Of a stretch of 64,000 bases of DNA, positions 41,998 to 50,992 are shown piece by piece. The DNA comes from Candidatus Neomicrothrix sp. UBA814 (GTDB taxonomy: Bacteria; Actinomycetota; Acidimicrobiia; Acidimicrobiales; Poriferisodalaceae). A model generated the notes under the pieces. The model was not told the origin of the DNA. It did not search any database and was given only the letters and a program-made list of their open reading frames with translations. How positions within the stretch are numbered: the first letter of the stretch is position 1; the number at the start of each line of letters is the position of its first letter. The position numbers were made by a program, and so were the translations under genes. The stretch is taken from contig DBIA01000035.1 in NCBI GenBank assembly GCA_002296525.1, positions 124,001-188,000 of the forward strand, written 5' to 3'.

Positions 41998-43770
41998 ATG
42001 GCGCCCTCCACCAGCGACGCTATCCGTATTGCAAATTGCAGCGGGTTTTTCGGCGACCGACTATCGGCTGCAAGAGAAATGGTTCAAGGCGGACCCATCG
42101 ATGCTCTCACCGGTGATTGGTTGGCGGAGTTAACGATGCTCATTCTTTCGAGAATTCAGGCGAAGGCCCCAGGAGCTGGATACGCGCGGACCTTTGTCAC
42201 CCAAATGGAAGAAGTGATGGGTGAATGCTTGGACAAAAACATCAAAGTTGTTTCCAATGCGGGAGGCTTAAACCCGCAGGGTTGTGCTGACGCTGTACAA
42301 GAAATCGCAGATCGACTCGGCTTGAACCCAAGCATTGCCTATGTCGCTGGAGATGATCTTGCCCCCCGGCTGAGGGAGCTGATCGAAGCTGGAAATGACT
42401 TTTCTCACCTTGATACTGGTGAGTCCTTAGGAGAGCTTGCTGACCGAATCGTTACTGCAAACGCATATATCGGATGCTGGGGAATTGTCGAAGCCCTTAA
42501 TCAAGGCGCTGACATTGTGGTGACAGGAAGAGCTACTGATGCTGCGGTAGTTGCAGGTCCCGCGGCGTGGTATCACGGGTGGCAACGAGACGATTGGGAT
42601 GCTCTAGCTGGCGCAATCGTTGCCGGTCACGTTATTGAGTGTGGGGGACAGGCCACAGGAGGGAATTACTCTTTTTTCACTGAGATTGAGGATCTCACCT
42701 ATCCGGGTTTTCCGTGGGCTGATGTTTATTCTGATGGCAGCTCGGTGATTGGCAAACACGACGGTACAGGGGGCGAAGTTTCTATTGGAACCGTAACCTC
42801 GCAGCTGCTTTATGAGATCCAAAGCGAGCGTTACTTCAACCCAGATGTCGTGAGCCGTTTCGACACCATCCAATTAGAAGAATTGGAACCAGACCGGGTA
42901 AAGATCTCGGGTACGCGAGGTGAACCTGCACCCAAGCAGCTAAAGGTAGCTATGAACTACCAAGGCGGTTTTCGTAATCAGATTTCTATTGGTCTGACAG
43001 GACTAGATATTGAAGCAAAAGCAGAACTTATAGAGCGCCAGTTTTGGAATGCCTGTCCTTATGGGCCAGAGGACTACGAGTCGGTGGTTCGTAAGTATCT
43101 GCCCACGCACAAAGTGAATCCGGATACCAACGAGGAAGCGGTGGCTGTATACAAAATCATCGTCAAGGATCCGGATGAACGAAAAGTGGGTAGAGCATTT
43201 TCAAATGCCGGAACCGAAATCGGATTGTGTTCAATCCCTGGCATGTTTGGAACTGGGGGAGGCCCAGGTCCCGGTCAGCCATTTGGTGTGTACTGGCCGG
43301 CGCTTATTGATTCGGAGTTGGTGCCAATGGAGGTTGTCGTCGACGGAAAGTTAAGCGTTGTTGACAATACTCCCCATTCGAATTCTGAGGAGATAGCGGC
43401 TTCAGCGCCCGAAGTGCTGGATGTGGTTTCAGGCCCCACGCAGCTTGCGCCCTTGGGGGCACTATTTGGAACTCGGTCTGGGGATAAAGGCCCTAACGCA
43501 AACCTGGGAATTTTCGCGCGGACGCCAGAAGCCTTTGCTTGGCTCAGTAGCTACCTATCGATCAACAAGCTAAAGGAATTGATGCCCGAGGCGGAGGAAC
43601 GAAAGATCGATAGATACGATCTGCCAAATCTCTTAAGTCTCAACTTTATTTTTCACGGGTTATTGGAGGAAGGTGTGGCAGCCTCGACTCGGCAAGACCC
43701 TCAAGCGAAGGCCCTTGGTGAGTATCTGCGAGCTAAAGTTGTGGAGATTCCAAAAAATCTTATGACCTAA
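41998..43770 (+). CDS. Acyclic terpene utilization AtuA family protein
   Basis: A 590-residue DUF1446/AtuA-type protein with IANCSGFFGDRLSAAREM, LTMLILSRIQAK, VVSNAGGLNPQG, GCWGIVEALNQGADIVVTGRATDAA and YSFFTEIEDLTYPGFPWADV. The N-terminal part (to about 450) is the AtuA core. The C-terminal part (GALFGTRSGDKGPNANLGIFARTPEAFAWL, to 590) matches the separate AtuA-like C-terminal subunit, so the two are fused here. AtuA is required for citronellol/geraniol catabolism in Pseudomonas, but its reaction is unclear. Strong GAAGGAG box before the ATG. Confidence 0.9.
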   Translation: MAPSTSDAIRIANCSGFFGDRLSAAREMVQGGPIDALTGDWLAELTMLILSRIQAKAPGAGYARTFVTQMEEVMGECLDKNIKVVSNAGGLNPQGCADAVQEIADRLGLNPSIAYVAGDDLAPRLRELIEAGNDFSHLDTGESLGELADRIVTANAYIGCWGIVEALNQGADIVVTGRATDAAVVAGPAAWYHGWQRDDWDALAGAIVAGHVIECGGQATGGNYSFFTEIEDLTYPGFPWADVYSDGSSVIGKHDGTGGEVSIGTVTSQLLYEIQSERYFNPDVVSRFDTIQLEELEPDRVKISGTRGEPAPKQLKVAMNYQGGFRNQISIGLTGLDIEAKAELIERQFWNACPYGPEDYESVVRKYLPTHKVNPDTNEEAVAVYKIIVKDPDERKVGRAFSNAGTEIGLCSIPGMFGTGGGPGPGQPFGVYWPALIDSELVPMEVVVDGKLSVVDNTPHSNSEEIAASAPEVLDVVSGPTQLAPLGALFGTRSGDKGPNANLGIFARTPEAFAWLSSYLSINKLKELMPEAEERKIDRYDLPNLLSLNFIFHGLLEEGVAASTRQDPQAKALGEYLRAKVVEIPKNLMT

Positions 43771-43773
43771 TAG

Positions 43774-44616
43774 TTAGATCAACTGAGTATCGGGTTCCGA
43801 AATAAACGAGTTGGTGAGGGTTCCAATCCCTTCAATGGAGATTGACACCTCGTCTCCTACTTTCAACATCTTGGGAGGGTCCCAATACAAGCCGACGCCA
43901 GCCGGGGTGCCGGTAGCTATTACGGTGCCTGGGTCAAGCGTGAATGCCGACGAGAGGTGATGGACAATATCGAAACAGTCGAAAATCAGGTCGTCTGTGC
44001 TCGAGTCTTGTCTAATTTCGCCGTTAACTCGGGTCGTCAATTGCCGGTTATGCGGATCGAAAGCGTCGCCAGTAACCATCCAAGGCCCCATCGGCCCGTG
44101 GGTATCCCACGACTTGCCCATCAGCATTGTGGGGCTAGCGCGCTGCCAGTCTCTGACACTGACGTCGTTCATGATTGTGTAGCCGGCAATAACCTCGGTA
44201 GCTCGATCTCGGGGCACGTGCCGGCAGCGCTTTCCGATGACTATGGCTAGTTCGCCTTCGTAGTCGACCTTTTCTGAGGCAATGCTAGGAATATGTACGC
44301 CAGCGCCGGGACCCACCACGCAGTTGTGATGCTTAGTAAAAATAACGGGCGTGGTTGGCACCTCTCTGCCGCCTTCTTCTGCGTGTGCGCGGTAGTTCAA
44401 ACCCACGGCAAGAATTGCCGGAGGGGCTCCGACAGGAGCCAATAATTGTGCTTCGGAAATAGGTGTTGGTTCCCCGGTAGCGAGGCCCTCAAGGCTTACT
44501 CCAGAAGCGAGGAGCTCTGGCAGATCCTGATGCTCCGTATCGATATCCCTGAGTTCTTCACCCACGACCGAAGCGATACGAACAGAATTTCTGACAAGAT
44601 GTCTAGCTATAAACAT
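43774..44616 (-). CDS. Fumarylacetoacetate hydrolase family protein
   Basis: A 280-residue FAH-fold hydrolase. It has ILAVGLNYRAHAEEGG, the metal-binding acids in VDYEGELAIVIGKRCRHV and MNDVSVRDWQRASP, GKSWDTHGPMGPW, and the C-terminal GTVIATGTPAGVGLYWDP. Such enzymes cleave or decarboxylate oxo-diacids from aromatic or steroid catabolism. It is convergent with the AtuA gene with four bases between the stops. TATGGT precedes the ATG by six bases. Confidence 0.9.
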   Translation of the reverse strand: MFIARHLVRNSVRIASVVGEELRDIDTEHQDLPELLASGVSLEGLATGEPTPISEAQLLAPVGAPPAILAVGLNYRAHAEEGGREVPTTPVIFTKHHNCVVGPGAGVHIPSIASEKVDYEGELAIVIGKRCRHVPRDRATEVIAGYTIMNDVSVRDWQRASPTMLMGKSWDTHGPMGPWMVTGDAFDPHNRQLTTRVNGEIRQDSSTDDLIFDCFDIVHHLSSAFTLDPGTVIATGTPAGVGLYWDPPKMLKVGDEVSISIEGIGTLTNSFISEPDTQLI

Positions 44617-44622
44617 GTAGGG

Positions 44623-44628
44623 ACCATA
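44623..44628 (-). promoter_or_regulatory. -10 box of a leaderless promoter
   Basis: On the minus strand TATGGT, then six bases, then the ATG of the FAH-family gene at 44616. Confidence 0.5.
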
Positions 44629-44774
44629 GCCCCGCTGCGGTGGCTTGAGCGCTCTGGTACAGCAAATGCGAGCTATTTTCTAAGGCCTAGCTCAACGCAA
44701 TCTGTGTCCCAGCTTGTCTTCTTGTCCTTTCGCTTTCACTCTGGCACCCTGGCTTAAAGATTGTTTTCTGTCCG

Positions 44775-45305
44775 ATGATGAGAGAAGAGCGAGTTGCGAT
44801 GCGCGGACCCGAAGTGAGCGTGGACTCAGTCACAGACTCGATTACAGGTTTGCCCGATGGGCGGGTCTTCGCTGTGGTGTTGGAGAGAAAAATCGCGCTT
44901 GCCCGTCGCACGCTTAAACCGATTTCGGTGGTCTATTTTCGGATCGATGACTTCGAGTCGTTTGCCCCGTACATACGCGAGCACGCGATGCGGGCGACCT
45001 CCCGGGTTATCACTAACACTGTGCGCGAATCTGACACAATTTGTGGCCTAGGCGACGGGGAACTAGTAGCGCTTCTCGATGACACTTCCGAAGCGGGCGC
45101 TGTTTGGGCTGCCGATCGAGTGCGGAGGGCGAACGGAGAATCACCTTCACGCGACGTCGTATCGCTCTCAGCGGGCGTTGCTTGCTACCCATCGCACTCT
45201 ATGGATGCAGAGGAGTTACTTGCTGCTGCCGAGTTAGCGTGCGCGCGGGCTCAGGCCCACGGTCCGGGCCGGATCGAAGTAGCGGTCGATGCCGACGACA
45301 TCTGA
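44775..45305 (+). CDS. Degenerate GGDEF-domain protein
   Basis: A 176-residue protein consisting almost only of a diguanylate-cyclase-like domain. DSITGLPDGRVFAVVLERKIA gives the usual TGLPNR-type opening, VVYFRIDDFESF the first metal Asp, and SLSAGVACYPSHSMDAEELLAAAELACARAQ the end. The active-site loop reads LGDGELVALL in place of GGDEF, so the catalytic GGDEF pattern is broken (G-D-G-E-L). It is probably inactive as a cyclase and might bind nucleotide or act as a signalling partner. It is alone on its strand, with no sensor domain. Confidence 0.82.
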   Translation: MMREERVAMRGPEVSVDSVTDSITGLPDGRVFAVVLERKIALARRTLKPISVVYFRIDDFESFAPYIREHAMRATSRVITNTVRESDTICGLGDGELVALLDDTSEAGAVWAADRVRRANGESPSRDVVSLSAGVACYPSHSMDAEELLAAAELACARAQAHGPGRIEVAVDADDI

Positions 45306-45354
45306 TTGGTTCTAGCTCTACGACTAAGGTGGAGCTGCGCCGGAGTAAAAAACT

Positions 45355-46170
45355 ATGGAAAAAAATTACGAGAATCTGGTTATTGACTTTCCAGACGACG
45401 GAATAGCCCGAATCACCATGAACCGGCCTGAACGGCTCAACGCCCTTACCTATGGACTGGTTGAGGATCTCCACACAGCACTTGATTTCGTAGATAGCCA
45501 GCACGAAATTCGGGCGCTGATTATTACGGGAGCCGGTCGCGGTTTCTGCGCGGGTCTTGATCTCACTGGTTTCGGAAAAATTCCTGGCACCGAAGATTTT
45601 GGTGAGCAACAGCAGGGCATGGCGGTGCAGCAACATATAGCGGAATTAGTGCATCACATGCGCGACACGAGACAACCGATCATCGCTGCAATTAACGGAG
45701 CTGCGGCTGGTGGGGGATTTGCCATTGCATGCGCTAGCGATATTAGATACTGCGGTGCTTCAGCTAAATTTGGTACGGCATTCGTCCGACTGGGAATTTC
45801 AGGATGCGACATTGGAGTCAGTTGGATGCTGCCTCGCCTCATTGGCGCTTCTCGCGCTTGGGAGTTAATGCTCACTGGCAGGGTTATTGATTCTGACGAG
45901 GCGAATCGCATTGGTCTGGTCAGCAACGTCACAGCCGACGAAGACCTTGCTTCAACCTGTCTCGCGGTCGCCCGAGAAATCAGGCGAAATAGCCCTTTCG
46001 GCGTCTGGATGACCAAAGAAGTGATGTGGTCGAACTTAGAAATTCCGAGCCTGCGGGCTGGAATTGACCTCGAAAATCGTACGCAGATCCTTGCTGCAGG
46101 CACCGAAGACAGCAAAACAGCGATGGCCTCTTTTCTGGGGCACCAAGACGTCGCCTGGAAAAACCGTTAG
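45355..46170 (+). CDS. Enoyl-CoA hydratase/isomerase family protein
   Basis: A 271-residue crotonase-fold protein: ITMNRPERLNALT, GRGFCAGLDLTGF (first oxyanion loop), GAAAGGGFAIACASDIRY (second), FVRLGISGCDIGVSWMLPRLIG and a C-terminal SFLGHQDVAWKNR. It has Ser-Gly-Cys-Asp near the second catalytic position. It starts with a GGAG box 49 bases after the GGDEF gene. Substrate unknown. Confidence 0.92.
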   Translation: MEKNYENLVIDFPDDGIARITMNRPERLNALTYGLVEDLHTALDFVDSQHEIRALIITGAGRGFCAGLDLTGFGKIPGTEDFGEQQQGMAVQQHIAELVHHMRDTRQPIIAAINGAAAGGGFAIACASDIRYCGASAKFGTAFVRLGISGCDIGVSWMLPRLIGASRAWELMLTGRVIDSDEANRIGLVSNVTADEDLASTCLAVAREIRRNSPFGVWMTKEVMWSNLEIPSLRAGIDLENRTQILAAGTEDSKTAMASFLGHQDVAWKNR

Positions 46171-46248
46171 TTAGCGGTTAATGCCTGACTGAGGACATCT
46201 AGGCGCTGGTAGAGCTAGTCGATCCCGACTCCTGTTTTCGCAGTTTGG

Positions 46249-47841
46249 TTAGTGGGCAATTGCTGCTGAGGTGCTTACCCGAGGCTCAGCCGCTCCGACT
46301 AGCACCCCTCCTTCGACTTTGATGATGTGAGCATGTCCGAAAGCACTGTGATTCGCCCCAAGCGAGCGAATCTTGTGGCCGCGTGTTGCAAGATTCTCAA
46401 CCAGTTGGGGCTCGACATCCTCGACTTCTAGGAAGACTTCGGAAGGATCGGCCCATGTGTTAAAGCCATTGGATTGAGCACCGGAGAGTCTCCACCTCCT
46501 AGCTGCTAGCGCTTGAGCTGGGTCTTGGCCAACGACTAAAAGTCTTGCGAGAAGTTGAAGAACGATCTGAGGTTGCGAATCGCCACCCATAGTGCCAACC
46601 AGCGCCACTAGTTGAGCCGCCGAGTCTTCAACCAGAGTTGGAGCCAACGTATGAGGAGGGCGTCGCTGTGGTCCATATGCTGCCCGGCTAGCTGGGTCCA
46701 CAGAAAATCCAATACCGCGGTTATGTAACGAAACTCCGGTTTCAGGCAAAAATACCAGTGCCCCCCAGCCTGAAGCATTCGATTGGATCAGTGAAACACC
46801 CATACGACTTTCGTCAATCGCGTTGAGGTAGATCGTGTCGCCATGGTTGACCGCAGCGGGCAACGAAGCGGTTTCATCCATCCGGATAGCTCCTGCTCGT
46901 GGCGCTAATCGCGAAGGAGCTAGTAACAACGGACCATCAGCATGTTCATGTAAGACGTCCGGCCGATCGTAAGCTGCCTGTAGGGACGCTTCGACTAGTA
47001 GATGCCAAAAGTCGGGGTGATCTGCAGCTCTAGGTACGCCGATTTGATCCGCTATCCAGGCGGCTGCCAAGCATAGGTAGCCTTGAGAATTCGGTGGCAG
47101 CCCCCAAATCTTGTGTCCGAAAGCGTCGACCGACAGTGGCACCACCCACTCTGCCTGAGATTGGCTTAGGTCCTCTGGGTGGTATTCACCACGTCCGAAA
47201 TCCATTAGTTCTTGACCGAAAGCGCCTAAGTAGAAGGTTTCACGATTACCGCTCGTCAGCCCCTCGAGGATTTTTCCAAGGCCAGGGCGCTTTATGAGCT
47301 TTCCAACCTTCGGCATCCCTTCGCGCAGATAATCATCGGCATATTCGACACCCTCAAGAACTTCTGTGGCGAGAGCACATTCAGCGCTGATCGGGAAACC
47401 ATCCGAAGCTAGCGTTATCGCGTCGGCCAGTACCTCTTCCAGAGGGAGGCGACCAAACTTCTGGTGGAGTGCGAGCCAGCCGTCCACGCAGCCGGGAACC
47501 GGTACGCTTCTTGGATCCTTGTGGAAGGGCATCGAAGATAAAGCATCAGCAGTAATGGTTTTGATGTCAGCCCCACTTCCGGAGCGACCACTTGCGTTGA
47601 GGGCGAATGGTCGTGGTTGGCCAGGCACATGCACGAGTGCCCACAGATCCCCTCCTACCCCGCACATATGTTGGCTAGTGACTGCGAGAACGGCAGACGC
47701 TCCAATGGCAGCATCAGCCGCACTCCCACCCTTTCGCAGCAAAGCAACTCCGGCGCCGCTTGCCAGTTGATCTGTGGAACACACCATGCCCCGTGGTGCG
47801 TAACGAGCCGAGAAAGGTGTGTTCACCAGATCTTTATTCAT
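46249..47841 (-). CDS. Gamma-glutamyltransferase family protein
   Basis: A 530-residue Ntn-hydrolase precursor of the gamma-glutamyltransferase type. It has MVCSTDQLASGAGVALLRKGGSAADAAIG, SQHMCGVGGDLWALVH and an autocleavage region HGDTIYLNAIDE where Thr should be the new N-terminal nucleophile. NRGIGFSVDPASRAAYGPQRRPPHTLAPTLV and GTMGGDSQPQIVLQLL follow. There is no signal peptide, so it is likely cytosolic. It may cleave or transfer gamma-glutamyl or other acyl groups; some members are acylases. The ATG overlaps the stop of the upstream FAD-oxidase gene. Confidence 0.9.
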   Translation of the reverse strand: MNKDLVNTPFSARYAPRGMVCSTDQLASGAGVALLRKGGSAADAAIGASAVLAVTSQHMCGVGGDLWALVHVPGQPRPFALNASGRSGSGADIKTITADALSSMPFHKDPRSVPVPGCVDGWLALHQKFGRLPLEEVLADAITLASDGFPISAECALATEVLEGVEYADDYLREGMPKVGKLIKRPGLGKILEGLTSGNRETFYLGAFGQELMDFGRGEYHPEDLSQSQAEWVVPLSVDAFGHKIWGLPPNSQGYLCLAAAWIADQIGVPRAADHPDFWHLLVEASLQAAYDRPDVLHEHADGPLLLAPSRLAPRAGAIRMDETASLPAAVNHGDTIYLNAIDESRMGVSLIQSNASGWGALVFLPETGVSLHNRGIGFSVDPASRAAYGPQRRPPHTLAPTLVEDSAAQLVALVGTMGGDSQPQIVLQLLARLLVVGQDPAQALAARRWRLSGAQSNGFNTWADPSEVFLEVEDVEPQLVENLATRGHKIRSLGANHSAFGHAHIIKVEGGVLVGAAEPRVSTSAAIAH

Positions 47842-49226
47842 TGTTCCTCGGCGGGGATCAAGGTGTTCGGGCTCAGAATCCCTTTAGGGTCGAAACTTGA
47901 CTTAATTGCGCGAAAAATGGCTATCTCTTGGCCGGACCGGTTCAGATGCAGGAATTCCTTCTTCGCTGTTCCTATACCGTGTTCGGCTGAGATGCTTCCT
48001 CCGAGCTGTGCGACGTAGCCAAGAACAGCAGATTCCACTTCATTGTCAGGTTCTAGGCCATCATCTCCTAGAACATTGACGTGAACGTTCCCATCTCCGA
48101 GATGTCCGAACATCACAGCGGTGGCACGCCGGTCAACCTCGCTGATTATTTCGGGAATTCTGCTAACGAATTCTGCTAACTCCGATGCTGGGAGCGTAAC
48201 GTCCAGCTTGTGGGGTGTCCCACGAGTCGCAATGGCCTCTGTGATCTTTTCTCGGAACTGCCAAAGCCCTGCTCGGCTAGTGCTGTCGTGACCCACTGCA
48301 ACGTCCAAAACGAGATCCCCTAAGTCGCCGATGGCTTGAGCTAGCTGATCGGTTGGGTCGCTGCTAGAGGCTGCCTCTACGATCAACCACGCCGAACCAT
48401 CTGAGCGAACAGGAATAGACGTTGAAATGTAGTCCGATACCAAATCCATGGCCTCGCGAAAGATCACTTCCACCGCATGTAGGTCAGGCACCGATCGTCT
48501 TAGCTGAGCAGTCGCGCTAACGGCGTCCCCTACCGACTTGAACGCGAGCATCGCTGAACAGCGCTCATCTAATTGGGGATGAAGCCGTAAGCGTGCTTTG
48601 GTGATCACTGCGAGAGAACCCTCACTTCCGGCAAACAAGCCTGGGAGGTGGTAGCCGGTATTGTCCTTTTCTAGGCCCTCAAGGTGGCTGATCGAAGAGC
48701 CATCAGCCGTGACCGCTTCCACGCCGAGTAATTGATCACGCATCGGGCCGTACCGCACTACGTTGATGCCGCCAGCGTTTGTAGCGATCATCCCACCAAT
48801 GGTGCAGCTATCTCGCGCTGCTAAATCAACCCCAATGGCAAGATTGAAGGGGGAAACGTGGTTCTGTGCTTGAGCCAAGGTCACCCCAGCCCCAAGAGAT
48901 ACTTGCTGGGCCAATACGTCAACGGGCTCACAAACATTGAGGCGTAGTAACGATAAGACAACCTCGCCCCGGAGCGGGACACTCCCGCCAACCAAGCCAG
49001 TGTTGCCTCCTTGGGGGACAAGCGCGACGTTCGCGTCCGAAGCAACTCGAAGAATCTGAGCAACCTCTTCCGTCGTGCCTGGTCTCAGAACTAGCGGCGT
49101 CGAACCTTTAAAGCGTCCTGTCCAATCAGTGGAGTAACTTGCTACTAGTTCATCTTCATGTAACGCATGAGACGCCCCGACAATTGACTCGAATTCATCC
49201 AACAAGGATTTGTCAAGAGAAGTCAT
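47838..49226 (-). CDS. FAD-linked oxidase (D-2-hydroxyacid dehydrogenase type)
   Basis: A 462-residue VAO/PCMH-fold flavoprotein with the FAD-binding segment VALVPQGGNTGLVGGSVPL, GGMIATNAGGINVVRYGPMRDQLLGVEAV, FAGSEGSLAVITKARLRL, and the C-terminal FGHLGDGNVHVNVL and SAEHGIGTAKKEFL. These fit D-lactate or D-2-hydroxyglutarate dehydrogenases better than GlcD. It lies between the GDPD gene (three bases upstream) and the gamma-glutamyltransferase gene (4-base overlap), forming a three-gene operon. Confidence 0.9.
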   Translation of the reverse strand: MTSLDKSLLDEFESIVGASHALHEDELVASYSTDWTGRFKGSTPLVLRPGTTEEVAQILRVASDANVALVPQGGNTGLVGGSVPLRGEVVLSLLRLNVCEPVDVLAQQVSLGAGVTLAQAQNHVSPFNLAIGVDLAARDSCTIGGMIATNAGGINVVRYGPMRDQLLGVEAVTADGSSISHLEGLEKDNTGYHLPGLFAGSEGSLAVITKARLRLHPQLDERCSAMLAFKSVGDAVSATAQLRRSVPDLHAVEVIFREAMDLVSDYISTSIPVRSDGSAWLIVEAASSSDPTDQLAQAIGDLGDLVLDVAVGHDSTSRAGLWQFREKITEAIATRGTPHKLDVTLPASELAEFVSRIPEIISEVDRRATAVMFGHLGDGNVHVNVLGDDGLEPDNEVESAVLGYVAQLGGSISAEHGIGTAKKEFLHLNRSGQEIAIFRAIKSSFDPKGILSPNTLIPAEEQ

Positions 49227-49229
49227 GTG

Positions 49230-49997
49230 CTACCCGCCTTGAGGCCATAAGCCTCGCTGGGTCATAACATCGAGCAGAACTGCGGGCAGATCCGTCATTA
49301 TCCCGTCAACACCAACATCAAGGAGCCAGTCCATTTCAGTGGCGTCGTCAATCGTCCACACGTGCACCGCAATTCCACGCGCATGCATCTTTTCGACAAA
49401 GCGATCGTCAATGATCCTGACTGGACCTTGAGAAATGGGAACCTGAGCAGCGCGAGCCCGAAACTTTCCAACCGGCAAGCCCCAACTACAGAGTCGAGCT
49501 TTAACGACCTCGATGGGCCCCATGCTCAAGCACACAGCATCACCAAATTCTCCGTGCAGTCTTTTAAGCCGCGCGTCAGAAAATGCTCCAACGCAGACAC
49601 GGTCAAGCGCATCCAACTCACGCAACTCCCTAATCAGAGGCTCAACAGCCTGGTTTGATTTTGGGTCGATATTGACCTTGAGGTGCGGGAAGGCTCGCAT
49701 GAGCTCGCTAAATCTAGGTATTGGCTCTTGCCCATCTACGAGAGCGGTTTTCACTTCGGTCCAGCTAAGTTCCGAAACTTTGCCGACTTTGTTTGTAACC
49801 CGATCCAAGCGGTCATCATGAAAAGCGACAAGCACTCCGTCTGCTGTTGCGTGAACATCAGTTTCCACGTATTCAAAACCCAGATCAACCGCCCCTTGAA
49901 AGGCGGGCATCGTGTTTTCGGGCCATTCTCCAGCGCCACCTCGATGAGCGATAGGAATCGGACCAGGGGTCTCCAAGTATGGATGAAGGCTGGGCAT
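49230..49997 (-). CDS. Glycerophosphodiester phosphodiesterase
   Basis: A 255-residue GDPD-fold enzyme (PI-PLC-like TIM barrel): IPIAHRGGAGEWPENTMPAF holds the first His and the Glu, ETDVHATADGVLVAFHDDRLDRVTNK the metal Glu/Asp and the second His, and VHVWTIDDATEMDWLLDVGVDGIMTDLPAVL ends the barrel. It cleaves glycerophosphodiesters to glycerol-3-phosphate and an alcohol. I chose the ATG at 49997; the open frame extends to 50078 but would overlap the divergent gene start at 50057. Confidence 0.92.
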   Translation of the reverse strand: MPSLHPYLETPGPIPIAHRGGAGEWPENTMPAFQGAVDLGFEYVETDVHATADGVLVAFHDDRLDRVTNKVGKVSELSWTEVKTALVDGQEPIPRFSELMRAFPHLKVNIDPKSNQAVEPLIRELRELDALDRVCVGAFSDARLKRLHGEFGDAVCLSMGPIEVVKARLCSWGLPVGKFRARAAQVPISQGPVRIIDDRFVEKMHARGIAVHVWTIDDATEMDWLLDVGVDGIMTDLPAVLLDVMTQRGLWPQGG

Positions 49998-50056
49998 GTG
50001 CAATTGATATCTCAATTCACCGATAGTTTCCGTTCTCAAGCTACTCTCCGAAGTCA

Positions 50057-50848
50057 GTGACTTCCTCTTCGGACGCATCTATAGACATTTTCTCTGCAGC
50101 TTTGTTAAAGGCTCCGGTACCTCTGGATGAGGCAACCTTCGCCTTAAGTGCTTACTGCCAAAATCGCGCGCTCCACCTCGACGTGGAGCTTCGCCTTCTG
50201 GATGATCTAGCTTCCCGCGTGATCACTCCATCATTCCTTGGGATCGCAACGCTGTTGTTCGAAGAACTGGGCTTTGCCGGCAACAATCTGGATTACTTCA
50301 ACCCGAGGAATAGCTACCTGGAACAGGTGTTGGAGTCACGAAAAGGAATACCGATATCTCTGGCCGTAGTGATGCTGGAAGTCTGCAGAAGGTGCGGTGT
50401 CGAAGCCTGCGGGATTGGCATGCCGGGTCATTTCCTGGTCGGAGATAAGGACGATGCGACCCAACTGCTTGACCCTTTCCGAGGCAAAATTATTAGCTCG
50501 GTGGAAGCAGAAAATTTATTTGCCTATTTGAATCCGTCGGCCGAATTTCAGCCCGAGTTTCTCGAGGAGACTTCGAACAGCACCATTTTGTTGCGGATGC
50601 TTAATAATTTGCGGCTCATACATAACAAGCAAAAATCGACAGAAGACCTCATTCGGGTCCTGGACCTCATGGTGTGTTGGGAGTCTCCACCCTTGGGTGA
50701 AGTTAAGCAGCTTGCGGCGGCGCTTGATTCGTTAGGCAAGACAGACCAGGCTGCGCGCCGACTTGAGGAGATAGCTGCCCGCTCTACAGGCGAGACAAAA
50801 CAGCAAATTGAGTCTTTGTCGACGCAATTCTGGCGACGCCTAAATTAA
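50057..50848 (+). CDS. SirB1/transglutaminase-like family protein
   Basis: A 263-residue protein of the SirB1 (transglutaminase core 2) family: NSYLEQVLESRKGIPISLAVVMLEVCRRCGVEACGIGMPGHFLV is the core, with Cys and His near the catalytic positions. The C-terminal third (LLRMLNNLRLIHNKQKSTEDLIRVLDLM) is tetratricopeptide-like. Its function in bacteria is not established. The GTG start has TACTCT nine bases upstream and no Shine-Dalgarno box. Confidence 0.87.
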   Translation: MTSSSDASIDIFSAALLKAPVPLDEATFALSAYCQNRALHLDVELRLLDDLASRVITPSFLGIATLLFEELGFAGNNLDYFNPRNSYLEQVLESRKGIPISLAVVMLEVCRRCGVEACGIGMPGHFLVGDKDDATQLLDPFRGKIISSVEAENLFAYLNPSAEFQPEFLEETSNSTILLRMLNNLRLIHNKQKSTEDLIRVLDLMVCWESPPLGEVKQLAAALDSLGKTDQAARRLEEIAARSTGETKQQIESLSTQFWRRLN

Positions 50849-50992
50849 GAGGTCCTCACTCATCAAAGAATCTAAGCAGCATAAAAGTTGTGAGTGGGAG
50901 TTAGGAAATCTAAATAAAGCTGAGAAACTTACATAGTCCGCCATCCAGAAGTGTTGTTACTGTCGTAGAGCAACAAGGAACCGGGAACAAAC

